NCBI GenBank assembly: GCA_905221605.1
Contig: CAJNDS010001824.1
Span: 1 to 64,000, forward strand
Direction: 5' to 3'
Source of the DNA: Symbiodinium natans
Lineage: Eukaryota; Sar; Dinophyceae; Suessiales; Symbiodiniaceae
DNA: 64,000 bases
In this document: piece after piece, positions 30,444 through 41,034 of the stretch
Layout: each line of letters opens with the position of its first letter
How positions within the stretch are numbered: the first letter of the stretch is position 1
Position numbers and translations under genes: made by a program
The notes under the pieces: generated by a model
The model's input: only the letters and a program-made list of their open reading frames with translations
Database searches by the model: none
What the model was told of the DNA's origin: nothing

Positions 30444-30520
30444 AGGGTTTAGGGTTTAGGGTTTAGGGTTTAGGGTTTAGGGTTTCGGGTTTAGGGTTTA
30501 GGGCTGGTTTTCGGGGTTTA
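30444..30520 (+). repeat. Interstitial telomeric array (TTTAGGG), about 8 copies with TTTCGGG
   Basis: Lies 90 bp from the previous array and in the opposite orientation. Confidence 0.9.
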
Positions 30521-31635
30521 GGGTTTTTAGGGTTTCCGGAGTTGAGGGTGTTAGGGGCGTGAGGGTTTTCGGGGGTTAGGGTTTTGGGGGCTTAGGGTTT
30601 TAGGGGTGTGAGGGTTCTCCGGGGCTTCTGGCTTTATGCAAGCAGTCACCGCGGACGGTCTAAGCGAGAAGCACGTCAAGATCCCCACAAGGGACTACTA
30701 GAAAAGTGCCAATTCCTAAGTCGGGCGCTGTGTGTGTGTGTGTGTGCTTGGAGCGCATGTCAAGCATTCCACACAACAGACGGATGTACAACAGGCATCT
30801 TGGGTTTGCAAGGTCGAGCGGTTTAGTGCTTAAGTGTTTCAATCGGGTTTTAGGTTTTACCCACAAACCCCAAGCTCTAACTCAGCTTTACATTTAAGGT
30901 TTCGCGTTATGGGTACACCCCTGAACACGCAAACCGCTGTATTGTGGTGGAGGCTTTCAGGGCTCAAGGGTACATCCCCTCAACACCCTAAATTCGCAGC
31001 CCCACAGATCAAACCCAAACGCCAAAACCCCTATCCCCAAACCCGAAAGACCACTCAAAACCCGAAAACCCCTAACGCTCCCCTCAACACCCTAACATTC
31101 CCCCCAATTGCCTAAAAGTCCCCTCAAAACCCTCAACTCCCCCGAAGGCCCTGCAAAAACCTCCCTCGGTGATCCCTCCAAGGGGCTCCGAGAGGGAGCC
31201 TTGGAGAAGCGCTTGCTCCGCACTTAGCTCCTCTTCTCCAAGGGTTTGGCTCTTTTGAATCAAATGTGAATTCAAGTATGCTTCGGGGTTTAGGGTTTCT
31301 TCAGGGTTTAAGGTTTAGGGTTCAGGAGGGTTTGAGGGTTTAGGTGGGTTTGAGGGTTAGGGTCTGCGAGTTTTGGTTAAGGTTTCGGCGGGGTTCGGTT
31401 CGTCTGCATCTCGCGCCTGGCTCATGATTTCACGTTGGGGTCCCCGCTTGAGTCTTAAGACCCCCAACCTGGCCCAACCTCAGGGAAGGTGCACTTAGCA
31501 TCATACATGTCAGGTATTTCAGAAATGTATAGAAAAAGAAATATAGATGTCAGTATAGTTATGAATATGAATATAAATATACATCGTAATATAAATCAAA
31601 CTGTAAATAAAAAGAAACAAATAAATGCATATACA
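30521..31635. other. Degenerate telomere-like mosaic with a (GT)n tract
   Basis: GTGTGTGTGTGTGTG at 30730-30746. G-strand variants near 30525-30620 and 31286-31400, C-strand variants at 31000-31135. No supportable gene. Confidence 0.55.
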
Positions 31636-31756
31636 CATATATATATATATACACATGCACGTATAATATATACATATGTACTATACATACACATATATAT
31701 ATATATAGCGAGAGAGAGAGAGAGAGATACAGAGAGAGAGAGAGAGCGAGATAAAA
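31636..31756. repeat. (TA)n and (GA)n microsatellite block
   Basis: ATATAT tracts at 31636-31706 followed by two GAGA tracts at 31709-31752. Confidence 0.9.
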
Positions 31757-31804
31757 TCTGTGGTGTAAGGAAACCTCCCGGCCATGTCCGTACCCCCCCC
31801 CCCG

Positions 31805-31885
31805 CCCCTGAACCCTAAAACCCCCAAAACCCTAAAACTCCCAAACCCTGAACCCTAAAACCCCCAAAACCCTAAAACCCCCGCC
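31805..31885 (-). repeat. Inverted copy of the 40-bp higher-order unit, about 2 copies
   Basis: CCCTGAACCCTAAAACCCCC then AAAACCCTAAAACTCCCAAA is the reverse complement of the 27569-28370 unit. It lies between C homopolymers. Confidence 0.9.
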
Positions 31886-31905
31886 CCCCCCCCCCCCCCC
31901 CCACC
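31866..31905. repeat. C homopolymer-rich tract
   Basis: A run of C broken only by single G and A. Length is likely unstable or uncertain. Confidence 0.8.
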
Positions 31906-31993
31906 CCCAGGGAAAATCCTTGACGTTGGCATCCAGGGCCGACAGCATATGGTCGGCAGAGTCCAGCAGCTGATCCACCTTGGGCCCCAGGCG

Positions 31994-32080
31994 GTTTAGG
32001 GTTTAGGGTTTAGGGTTTAGGGTTTAGGGTTTAGGGTTTAGGGTTTAGGGTTTAGGGCTTAGGGTTTAGGGTTTAGGGTT
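31994..32080 (+). repeat. Interstitial telomeric array (TTTAGGG), about 12 copies
   Basis: One TTAGGGC unit near 32056 breaks an otherwise perfect array. Confidence 0.95.
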
Positions 32081-32956
32081 ACGTTGAAGCCCCCCTTCTT
32101 TGGACCAGAAAACCCTTTAACCTCCAGTTGAAGGTCCCTCATTTGAGGTACCCTATTCTGGCATGCACCCATTTGCTGAGTGTACCGAAATGAAAAGGCT
32201 TTAGGGTTTTTAGGGCAGAGGGGCCAGAGTTGAACCGGCCAGGGAGACTTGATTTCAAGGCTTCAAGACTGTCGAGTGAGCTGCAGGAGCTGGTTCAAAC
32301 AACAAGCTGTGAACCCATGTGGTGAAATATGGGCTTTAGGGGGGGATCTGTGGGGCTTCGGGCTTGGGTTTTTGGGTGTTCCTAGATATGAGGCCCCGTA
32401 TCGAACCCAATAAGGGGGCCATGATTTTTGCACAGCTGCCTCATATGCTATAAAAACAGCCTGCGCTATAAGACCCAAACACCTCTATCCCGAAACCTCC
32501 TTCATGAACCCTCGGCCCAGCCAAAACTACTGGCTCTGAGTAGGGAATTGGGTACCATACTGTATCCCCCTATATATAGCCTCAGAAACCGTGGGAAAAT
32601 CGTGCCTACCGCCTGGCGCTATCCAAAGCTTCGTTTCCAACGAAATCTCTCAAACAAGCCCTTCGCAAGCTTTCAAGAGCCAATGCACCCGAGAGATTGT
32701 ACCCCGATCGTTCCGATTGCAGGCTTCAAGGGGCTCTTGTCTCATATTTCAGAAGCTACCCGAGATGTCAACCCTCAACCCGAAACCCAATCGTAAACCG
32801 CCCAAGAAGCCCTAACCCCTAAACCCTAAACCCAGAGTCCCTGGCTTCTGCCGGCCTCGGGGACGGTGGTCACGGAGCTTGCAGCCTCGACCTCCAACTT
32901 CGCCACAGCGTCGCAAAGCAAGGCCTTTGAGCTTTGCTCGTCAAAAACGAAAACCC
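32081..32956. other. Unassigned sequence, no gene
   Basis: Mixed sequence with a possible family C fragment (32097-32175). Short open frames have no domain features. Confidence 0.45.
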
Positions 32957-33013
32957 TAAGGGTTTAGGGTTTAGGGTTTGGGGTTTGGGGTTTAGGGTTT
33001 GGGGTTTAGGGTT
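32957..33013 (+). repeat. Interstitial telomeric array, TTTAGGG/TTTGGGG alternating
   Basis: Preceded by AAAACCCTAAGGGTTTAGGG, a short inverted junction. Confidence 0.9.
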
Positions 33014-33667
33014 TAAACCATTGAACACTAAAGGGTTTAGGTGCTTAGGTGTGTAGGGCTTCTGGGATGGGGGCGAAGGGGGTGTGTAAGAAGTTTGGGG
33101 TCAAGGGCTTCATTAATTCCGGATTAAGAACTAGCGAGTGAACTCTAAATCTGCTGCTTAAGCTCCATAGGCGTCTACTAGGGCAGGGGATTCCAGCACA
33201 CAAGTCCACACCAGTCCTTCGGCGATTCTTTATTGAGAGGCTCGTAAGGGATGATCGCTGTGCGCATTTCGGTAGGGCTCGGGTGCGCGGTTTCGGTCTT
33301 GGCTTTTGGTTTTCGGGTTTAGGGCCTAGACCCTAAACCCTACAAAGGGCTAGGGTTGAAGCTCAAGGCGGCGTCCATTGCTCAGTCCCTGTGAACTAGG
33401 TATGCACCTCAACCCCTAATTGATGAGCAGGGTTCAGTACCTCAGCCTCAAGCCCCCTTCAGGCCCCTTAAATGCCCGAAAGAACCCGGAAAACAAACCT
33501 GACAAAAAACATCACCGAAAACTCTAAAGCCCCTGAGCAAACAGACCAAAAACTGCAAAGTCCTAACCCAGAACCCTAAAGTCCTAGGACCCTAGAACTC
33601 TAACCCCAAGACCCTACAACCCTAAGCAATAATCCGTACTTAAATTACCAGACCCCAAAACCTTGAG
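33014..33667. other. Unassigned mosaic with scattered degenerate telomere-like units
   Basis: TTTAGGGCCTAGACCCTAAA (33318-33337) is a short head-to-head pairing of G- and C-strand units. No gene seen. Confidence 0.5.
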
Positions 33668-33920
33668 CCCTAAACCCTTAAAGCCCTACATCCTTAAAGC
33701 CCTTAAACCTCTAAACCCTGGAAAAAAACTAAAACCCTTAACGCCCTTAAAACCCTTAAAGCCCCTAAAGCCCTTAAAGCCGTAAAGCCCTTAAACCCCC
33801 TGGATAGGGATTATAGCCCCATCTTAATCCCTATTAAGGACTGTTAGTACCAGGTGGAACACCCTGTAACCACTTAAACCCTTAAAACCCCTAAAGCCCT
33901 TAAAGCCCTTGAACCCCAGA
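33668..33920 (-). repeat. (CCCTTAAAG) variant array interrupted by a family B element
   Basis: Nine-base CCCTTAAAG/CCCTTAAAA units at 33668-33798 and 33868-33915. The 70 bp between them contain GGATAGGGATTATAGCCCC and TAATCCCTATTAAGGACTGT, the family B core on the minus strand. Confidence 0.7.
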
Positions 33921-34055
33921 GACCCAGGCCGTGCGCTCGCGAATGCGGCTGGACTCGGATTCGGCCTTCTTGCGGCACGGTCTTTAGGGTTCTAGAGGTT
34001 CTAGGCGTTTCTTGGGGGTTTCTAGGGCTTTAGGGGTTCTAGGTTTGTGAATCTG

Positions 34056-34310
34056 ATAGACGCGATGCTCGCATGATGGGTTTTAGAGAAAAATGTTTTT
34101 TCAAAGCTTTGTGCGTCTAAAACAAGCGAGGGGGTTGGGGGCCAGCCGCCCCCCCATTTGCAAACACAATGCTCGCATGATGGGTGCCAAGCCGAGCCCG
34201 GCCAAGCCAGGCCAGGCAGAGCCCAAGCCAAGCCACGCCTTTTCAAAGGGGACAGGCCCGAGCCACACCTTTGCAAAAACAAACCCGGACCCCCTTAAAC
34301 CTTAAAACCT
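34056..34310. repeat. G/C-hairpin repeat family D, outlying copy, with GCCAAGCC repeats
   Basis: ATGCTCGCATGATGGG occurs at 34064 and 34169, enclosing GCGAGGGGGTTGGGGGCCAG and GCCGCCCCCCCATTTGCAAA. Same family as 41035-41610. Followed by AAGCCGAGCCCGGCCAAGCC-type repeats. Confidence 0.75.
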
Positions 34311-34621
34311 AAACCTTAAACCCTATAAGCCCTATGCGGGGTTTTGAACCCCATACCCCAGGTCCAACAGCAAAGCGTCAAACCCGAACTATCCTCACAA
34401 AGCCTAAACCCTAAACCCCCCAAATCCTGAACCCAATTCCTAAATCCAAAACCCTAATCCCCAAATCCTAAACCCTAAGCCCTAAACCCTACCCCAACAC
34501 CCTCAACCCCAAGATCCCAGGATGTCGCTTCACAAGTGCTGCCCAGGCCTTTTTCAGCCTTCCGTGAGCCAGAGCCGCCCGGATGCCGCCTTTCGACATC
34601 CTCGGCGTCCCCGGCAGATTC

Positions 34622-34670
34622 GGGGTTTAGGGTTTAGGGTTTAGGGTTTAGGGTTTAGGGTTTAGGGCTT
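34622..34670 (+). repeat. Interstitial telomeric array (TTTAGGG), about 7 copies
   Basis: Perfect heptamers. Confidence 0.95.
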
Positions 34671-35319
34671 CGGGGCTACGGGTTGAGGGGGCAAGTCAGG
34701 GTTAGGGTAGCTAGGGTTAGGGTTTAGGGTTGGCAGACCCAATCCCTAGACTCCCACAGCATGCCGCGATTACGACATGGTGGCATCCTGCTACATCACT
34801 TTGGTGTCTAGCCGCCCCGGTTCCTTGAACCCTGCATCATTCTATAACCACCGAGAATGTCCGAATAGGATCTACTTAACCCCGCAAAAGGCTAAGGGGA
34901 CCCTGAAACCAAGACGCCCTTCTTTGCTGGACCGCAGGAGGTCGGCGTTGGTGCTGGCCTCCTGGCAAAACGCAGGCTAGGTTTCGGGCTTGGGATGCTA
35001 TCCCCTTGTCAGCAACACTCCCCTGAACTCCAAACCCCAACCCTAAGCTCTACTCTCAAACCCCCAAACCCTAAGCCCCAAACCCTCAACTGCCAAAGAC
35101 ATAGGCCCCAACATTCTGCATCAGACCCTCTTGGGCTAGCTAAGGGGAAATCCATATCCCGAGGATGTTCTGAGTGAGGTTGAAAAGATCCCAAAGAAGA
35201 CTCGAGTGAGATGTAGCTATAGTGTCCCTTGGAACGTCAGATTTGATATCCGACAAAACCTTAAAGTGGGGTTTAGGGTTTTGGAGCTTGAGTTTTCAGG
35301 GTTTCTGCGTTTAGGATTC
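34671..35319. other. Unassigned mosaic, no gene
   Basis: Scattered telomere-like units near 34690-34730 and 35030-35095; nothing else recognised. Confidence 0.5.
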
Positions 35320-35638
35320 TTAATGTTGCACCCTGTTTAGTGTGGGCCCCACCCCCCCCCCCCCCCCCCCCCCCCCCCCGAGCAGTCGCGGGGGTGGATG
35401 GGATCCTGATTACACGGCTCGGGGGCAAATATGATTTTCATAGGGAGGAGTTTAGATAGGTTCAAAAGGGGCAGCGATGCCCGGTTATCTTTTTTAAAGG
35501 CGCGCCACGTGGAATTTTCTTACGGCGCCCGGACGATTTGTCTTTAAAGAGGGACTCCCAAACAGTCAGCATGTCCTGAATAATTCGGCCAGTTTGTCTT
35601 TAAAGCGGGGGCCGATACTGAACCGGATGCAACATTAG
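35320..35638. mobile_element. TIR element family T1, diverged copy of 319 bp
   Basis: Left end TTAATGTTGCACCCTGTTTA; the reverse complement of the right end reads CTAATGTTGCATCCGGTTCA. Both resemble the ends of 10673-11037. It contains a C homopolymer of about 30 bases (35350-35379) and an internal GGATCCTGATTACACGG. No open frame for a transposase. Confidence 0.65.
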
Positions 35639-35845
35639 GGGTTTCAGGTTTCCCAAATCTAGACTGCACCCGTCACCACATCCAGACCCCCATTATTTTA
35701 GCAGCATAGTTAAGACTGTCAGAGTAGAACTTGCATTACGGCCATTCTGAGTAGATATGCACATACTCCTGAAATCACCCAAAACCCCAAACCCTAAAGC
35801 CCTGCACCTTTAACATAAACCTAAACTCTAAACCCTAACTCCCAG

Positions 35846-35926
35846 CCCTAAACCCTAAACCCTAAACCCTAAACCCTAAACCCTAAACCCTAAACCCTAA
35901 ACCCCAAACCCCAAACCCCAAACCCC
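35846..35926 (-). repeat. Interstitial telomeric array (CCCTAAA to CCCCAAA)
   Basis: About eight perfect CCCTAAA units, then four CCCCAAA units, followed closely by a G-run (35935-35944). Confidence 0.93.
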
Positions 35927-36209
35927 ATGGGAAGGGGGGGGGGGAAGCTCGCCTGAGATGCAGGTGCGGACATCAGCGCGGCCAACTTGCGATCCAAGCA
36001 CCGGAGCCTTGGGTTTTGTGGGCCAAAACCCTAAGACCCTGTCAGGGTTTGGGGTTTAGGGTTTAGGGTTCAAACCCAAAACCCTCAAGCCCCGCAACCA
36101 TAACTAACCTAAGACCCAAACCCCCTACATTTCTACGTGCCGTGCCCAAAAGACCTATATCAACCCCAAAGGCCTAAGCCCTAGGTGAGCCCTTCTGAAG
36201 GGTTTCCGG

Positions 36210-36335
36210 GAACCCTAAACCCTAAACCCTAAACCCTAAACCCTAAACCCTAAACCCTAAACCCTAAACCCTAAACCCTAAACCCTTAGGGTTTAGGGTT
36301 TAGGGTTTAGGGTTTCGGGTTTCGGGTTTCGGGTT
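36210..36335. repeat. Inverted telomeric junction: (CCCTAAA) array meets (TTTAGGG) array
   Basis: About ten CCCTAAA units run into TTAGGGTTTAGGG at 36286 with no spacer, then four TTTCGGG units. Perfect inverted-repeat arms of about 28 bp make hairpin or cruciform formation likely. Confidence 0.92.
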
Positions 36336-36471
36336 TAGGTTGCTAGGGGCTCTGCTCTTGGGTTTTATTGTTGTTATACGGCTCAGGTTTAAGTCTTTGT
36401 TGATTTTTGGTCCCATCTCACGGGACGTGCTGAGGACCTTGGGATTTTATGTAAACCCTAAAGGATGGGTT

Positions 36472-36590
36472 GCCCTACTACCCCCCTCTATACGACCCGT
36501 CCTGGGTTCCCCCCCCTAAATAGCCTCAAATATCCCTACATGGCCTTAATTATGGTGGGAACCTGGGGGTGGTAGTACCGAGAGAGGTAG
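36472..36590. repeat. Possible inverted-repeat element
   Basis: CCCTACTACCCCCC near the left end faces GGGGGTGGTAGTAC near the right, and GGGTTCCC faces GGGAACC. Pairing is imperfect and no second copy was found. Confidence 0.35.
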
Positions 36591-36914
36591 TACAGGAACC
36601 CATGATAACAGCCCTATGAACACAGGGCGCCTGGAGAGGTCCGCAGTTTTCGGGTTTCGGGCGCTTCGGAAGCTGGGGTTTAGGATTTCCAGGCTAAGGA
36701 GGATTTGTTTTTCATGCGACCTGGAAGCTGTCTACGTATTGCCCCTTCCTGGCACTTGCCCGGGTGCCCGAATAAACCCTAAACCCTATAAACCCTAAAT
36801 CCTAAACCGCGAAAAGCCCGGTCTTTCTGAGATCTTGCAAGCCACAGCCTGAGGAACTTCCCTCAAATTGACCCGGATCCAATGCAAAATTGCGGCTACT
36901 GTCTGAGATTTTTC

Positions 36915-36965
36915 CCCCCCTTCTGCTAACAGTCCTCAATAGGGATTATAATACCCCCCCCATTG
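36915..36965. repeat. Dispersed element family B, partial copy
   Basis: CTGCTAACAGTCCTCAATAG then GGATTATAATACCCCCCCC, sharing the core with 17725, 33799, 21805 and 53056. Confidence 0.6.
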
Positions 36966-37082
36966 CGGTTGACGGGCCGCTGGGTTGACGGGGCTTCGAA
37001 TCTCCAGTGATCCTTCCATGTCAAAACGTCGACGCTGGGATTTCTTTTCTGAGGATTTGGGATGTGGGGATTTCGTAAGATA

Positions 37083-37182
37083 GGGGTACCTTATTGGGGT
37101 CCTTATGATAAGGGAATTCTACTATTTGGGGATCTAAATTAAGGGTCCCTGTTTTCGTAAACCCCCATGTGGCATTTGGGCT
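37083..37182 (+). repeat. Dispersed repeat, family R1, copy 2
   Basis: GGGTACCTTATTGGGGTCCT, TATGATAAGGGAATTCTACT and CCCTGTTTTCGTAAACCCCC parallel the copy at 10183-10280. Confidence 0.6.
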
Positions 37183-38248
37183 CTGAGGGTTGCATGCAAG
37201 GAGCGACGAGGGAATGAGCTCATGTTGCCACTGGCGCTTGACCTTGTCGCGGCTTCCACGCAAAAAATGGCTCTTGGGCACCAGGGGGTTGAGGGTTGAG
37301 GGTTCAGGGAGTTTGGGGTTGAGGTTTTCAATGTGTCAGAGTGCTGTCATGCCTAACTATCCAAACTTCTAAGAGCACTGTTGAAGATGCCAAAAGCGTG
37401 CGAGCAGCGTGCTTTTAGTTCACTTGACTATATGTGCTAGGTCGTATGCACTAGGTCAACTTTGCAACAACCCATGCATACATGTATCTGCACACATAAC
37501 TAGGCTTCTATATACGGTACCCTTAATCTAAGGCTCCGTCTTGCAAGACCTCAACGAAGGACCATAGTGTAGAGTGGCCGACTACATCGAAACCTCCACA
37601 ACCCTGAGCCCTAAGAAATCTCCTGCTTGGCCGGGGTGCCAGTGCCAAAGCTTTCCGGGACCAGGCGGCGCAACTCTCCGCCCGTGGGGTCTGCAAGAAA
37701 GGGCTGTTGCTTTAGGGTCCATGTCGGGCTTGGCGTTTAGGGCTTGAGGGTCGAGGGTTTAGGGTTTCAGGTTTTCCGGCTTGGGGCTTGGGGTTCAAGG
37801 CCGTGCTAGCCGCCACTGCTTTAAGGGCTTCTTGTAGGTTTTGGGTGTTTTGGACCCTTGAGGACCAGTTTGATGAATCTCTCGGCTTTGTTTGGGGTTT
37901 GGGGTTCGGGGCTCTTAGGTGGTGAAGGGTTTATGGGGAGTCAGGAGTCAAGGACTTACAAGCCGCCAAGGTTTCCGCATGTCCCGCCGCTTTCAGTTGT
38001 AGGATTTGGGCTTGATTCCGGGCTTTCTCTACAAAGTCTCTGAGGTGTCGGACTTAAGGCTTCAAGAGACTTAGGGCAACTCGAGGGTTTTGCGGTAACT
38101 CTAGAGGTTCAGGGCTCAGGGTTTGGAGTGGTATTGAGTGGGATACCTCGAGCCGTAACTCATGAAATGTGGTGCGAAAACTTGAGCCTGGAAAGCCGGC
38201 ACACATGCCCTTGAATAAACCCCTAAAGATTCCGCCCCCTGGCCCGCT
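37183..38248. other. Unassigned sequence with few telomere-like units
   Basis: No gene or RNA recognised. G-strand units around 37755-37800. Confidence 0.5.
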
Positions 38249-38322
38249 AAACCCTAAACCCTAAACCCTAAACCCTAAACCCTAAACCCTAAACCCTAAA
38301 CCCTAAACCCTAAACCCTAATT
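38249..38322 (-). repeat. Interstitial telomeric array (CCCTAAA), about 10 copies
   Basis: Perfect heptamers. Confidence 0.97.
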
Positions 38323-38429
38323 CCTAAACTCCTTGCCCTCTTGAGCGCCTTCGTGCTTCCGCCACGCTCCGCGGTCTCCTCCGTCGCCGAGGCCATCAGC
38401 GCCTGGGTCTGTGGGTCTTTCCCAGCATA

Positions 38430-38712
38430 GGGGATTTAGGGTTTGGGGTTTAGGGTTTAGGGGTTAGGGTTTAAGGTTTAGGGGTTTGGGGGTTAGGGGT
38501 TAGGGTTTAGGGTTTAGGGGTAAGGGTTTAGGGGTTTTGGGGGTTGGGGTTTAGGGTTTAGGGGTTTGGGGGTTTAGGGGTTTGGGGGTTAGGGTTTAGG
38601 GGTTTGGGGGTTTAGGGGTTTGGGGGTTAGGGTTTAGGGTTTAGGGTTTAGGGGTAAGGGTTTAGAGGTTTGAGGGTTTAGGGTTAGGGTTTAGGGGGTT
38701 AGGGTTTAGGGT
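38430..38712 (+). repeat. Mixed telomere-variant array
   Basis: TTTAGGG, TTTAGGGG, TTTGGGGG and TTAGGG units; a 16-bp block TTTAGGGGTTTGGGGG repeats several times (38555-38630), a nascent higher-order repeat. Confidence 0.9.
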
Positions 38713-39348
38713 GCAGAACATCCCAACCGTAGACCTTAAACTCCTACCCCCCAAACATACTGCAACTGTAATCCATGTAGGCACCCCACAAAAGGTACAC
38801 CCCCCCCCCCCACCCATATACTCTTCTGTCTTTTGGTCAACGGCTTAACGTTCTTGTTCTATGGAGGTTGTTTTGGGTTTGGAGAGCTCAGGAAGTCTAG
38901 GATGTAGGTAACCAGTGAAGTGAAAGGTGTGGTGGCCGGGCGTGAAAGCGAGAAGCACGTTTGTGCATTACTGTCACTAGGGTCTAAACCCCAAAAAAAC
39001 CCGAAACCCTGTGTATCTTGGGGGCGCCCGGCGAAAACAAAAAATCTTTGCACAGAAAGAGATCTGCGTGTGTGGTAAGGAAAGCAAGTATCGCTCCCTT
39101 GCGGTGGACACTGGAGATATTGCCCCAGACTTGATTTTCGTTTTCACATGCGAAGAAGCGCCAACCCACGAGAGGATCGTCACCAGAACTGGGCGATAGG
39201 GATGCCAAACGCTCAAGCGTCCTCCAAGCCCTAAGCCCTAAGCCCTACGCCTACGCCCTACGCCCGGTCCAGAAACCCCACTTTGTGAGGGTTTGGGCTG
39301 CGTTGAGCCTCAGGATAAACCCCAACCCCCCCAAAACCCAAGACTCCC

Positions 39349-39533
39349 TAAACCCCTAAACCCTAAACCCTCCAAACTCCAAAGCTTCCAAACCCCCCTA
39401 AACCCCCTAAACCCCAACCCATAAACCCTAAACCCTAAACCCTAAACCCTAAACCCTAAACCCTAAACCCTAAACCCTAAACCCTAAACCCTAAACCCTA
39501 AACCCTAAACCCTAAACCCTAAACCCTAAACCA
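39349..39533 (-). repeat. Long interstitial telomeric array (CCCTAAA)
   Basis: Degenerate units up to 39420, then about sixteen perfect CCCTAAA copies. Confidence 0.97.
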
Positions 39534-39624
39534 AGCCCCGGCCTCCAGCAGTGTTGGCCAAAAGGCCAAAGCGCCAGGAAGAAGCAGTCTCTCCATCTCA
39601 GGGCTTCAGGGTCAGGTGCCGGTC

Positions 39625-39735
39625 AGGCTCAGGGTTCAGGGTTCAGGGTTTCGGGTTTAGGGTTTAGGGTTTGGGGTTTAGGGTTTCGGGTCTAGGGTTT
39701 AGGGTTTCGGGTTTAGGGCTCAGGGTTTAGGGATT
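39625..39735 (+). repeat. Mixed TTCAGGG/TTTCGGG/TTTAGGG array
   Basis: Opposite orientation to the neighbouring array; several variants interleaved. Confidence 0.88.
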
Positions 39736-41034
39736 CTCAATATTCGGATGCAAGCCGACGTTTCACCTTTCCAGCTTCTGCTTCGAAAATCATTCGAAAC
39801 GCAACGCCCTTAGACCCTCCTACCCTGTAATTCCAAACTCCCCCCTCAGTCCTAAACCCTATAAGCCCAAACCGTAAACCCTAAACCCTAAACTCCCTGA
39901 ACCCTTAATTCCTAGACCCTTAATCCCGAAACCCTTAATCTTTCACCATAACCAATGCAGTCCACTCGTCCCTTTTAGGGCACATGCGTTCAGAGTCCTG
40001 TCGAAAAGAAAGACAGAAGGCTGAAGCCGAGACTGCGGATACGAGGGAGCATGGTTTGGTGAACTCGCCTGCACCACTTCCTGCCGATCCTAAACAGAGC
40101 GACACTCTGGAACTGAAGCCTGAACTGTCAACACTCTAATTAAACCTCTGAACCCAGAGAACCAATGAACCATGCATGCCCCTAAACCTTAAACCCTAAA
40201 CCCAAACCCTAAACCCTAGCCCCAAAAGATCCCCTACCTACAACACCTCGAAGTCCGAATTTCCCTGAACGTACTAGCTCTTGATAGAAAACTTATCCCT
40301 AAAGCCTAAACCCTAAGCCTCTTAGGGACTAGATTTATGGATGAATATTATGCACTCCCCTTCGAGCTGGCGTAAGTAAAGCACCCTATAAAAGGAGCTT
40401 AGAAGGGAACCTCCCTAGAAAGGGGAATGAGGGCCTAGTCTGGATCCTAATGGCCCTAAACCCTAAACCCCAAAAAAGGGAATATGGCCCAGCTCTGCGT
40501 CCTCGACCCTGAACGGTCAACCTGCCAGACAAGATACCAAGGCCACGAGAGCTCGTCGCAGGGCACCGGCGTCGCCGTCGTCTTCTGGCCACATCGGGTG
40601 TTGCTTTGGGCTAAGGCCTAAACCCTAAACCCCTAAAGGTCCTAAACCCTAAATCCTAAACTTGAAGGCTTAGGGTTTAAGGTTGAGGAGCTTGGGGATT
40701 AGGAGTTTCGGGCTTAGGAGGTTAGGGTGGGGCGGAGAATTTTTTTAGTGTTTTTTTTTTCTGTTTTTTTGGTACTTTTTTTCTTCGTGGTCCCCTGGTC
40801 CCGTGGTCTCCTGGTGCCCCGGTCTGCTGGCCCCCTGGTCTTCCTAAGGAAAAGGCTACATCCCCTTAGAAAATTTCATAGGATTTGGTCGATGTCTCTT
40901 GGTTTTTCCAAAAAATCCTCCATTCCCTGTGTATTTTCATAGGAACTGGTCCATTGTTTTCTTCCTACGAAGCCTCCATTCCCTCCACATCTTCATAGGA
41001 TTCGTACTACTTTTTCCCAGGCCCACCCCCCCCC
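39736..41034. other. Unassigned mosaic; T-rich stretch near the right end
   Basis: Degenerate C-strand units at 39840-39945, 40185-40220, 40617-40660. A T-rich stretch at 40738-40795 begins GGGGCGGAGAATTTTTTTAG, a motif recurring at 41601-41625 just after the family D array. A possible family C fragment lies at 40380-40430. Confidence 0.5.
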
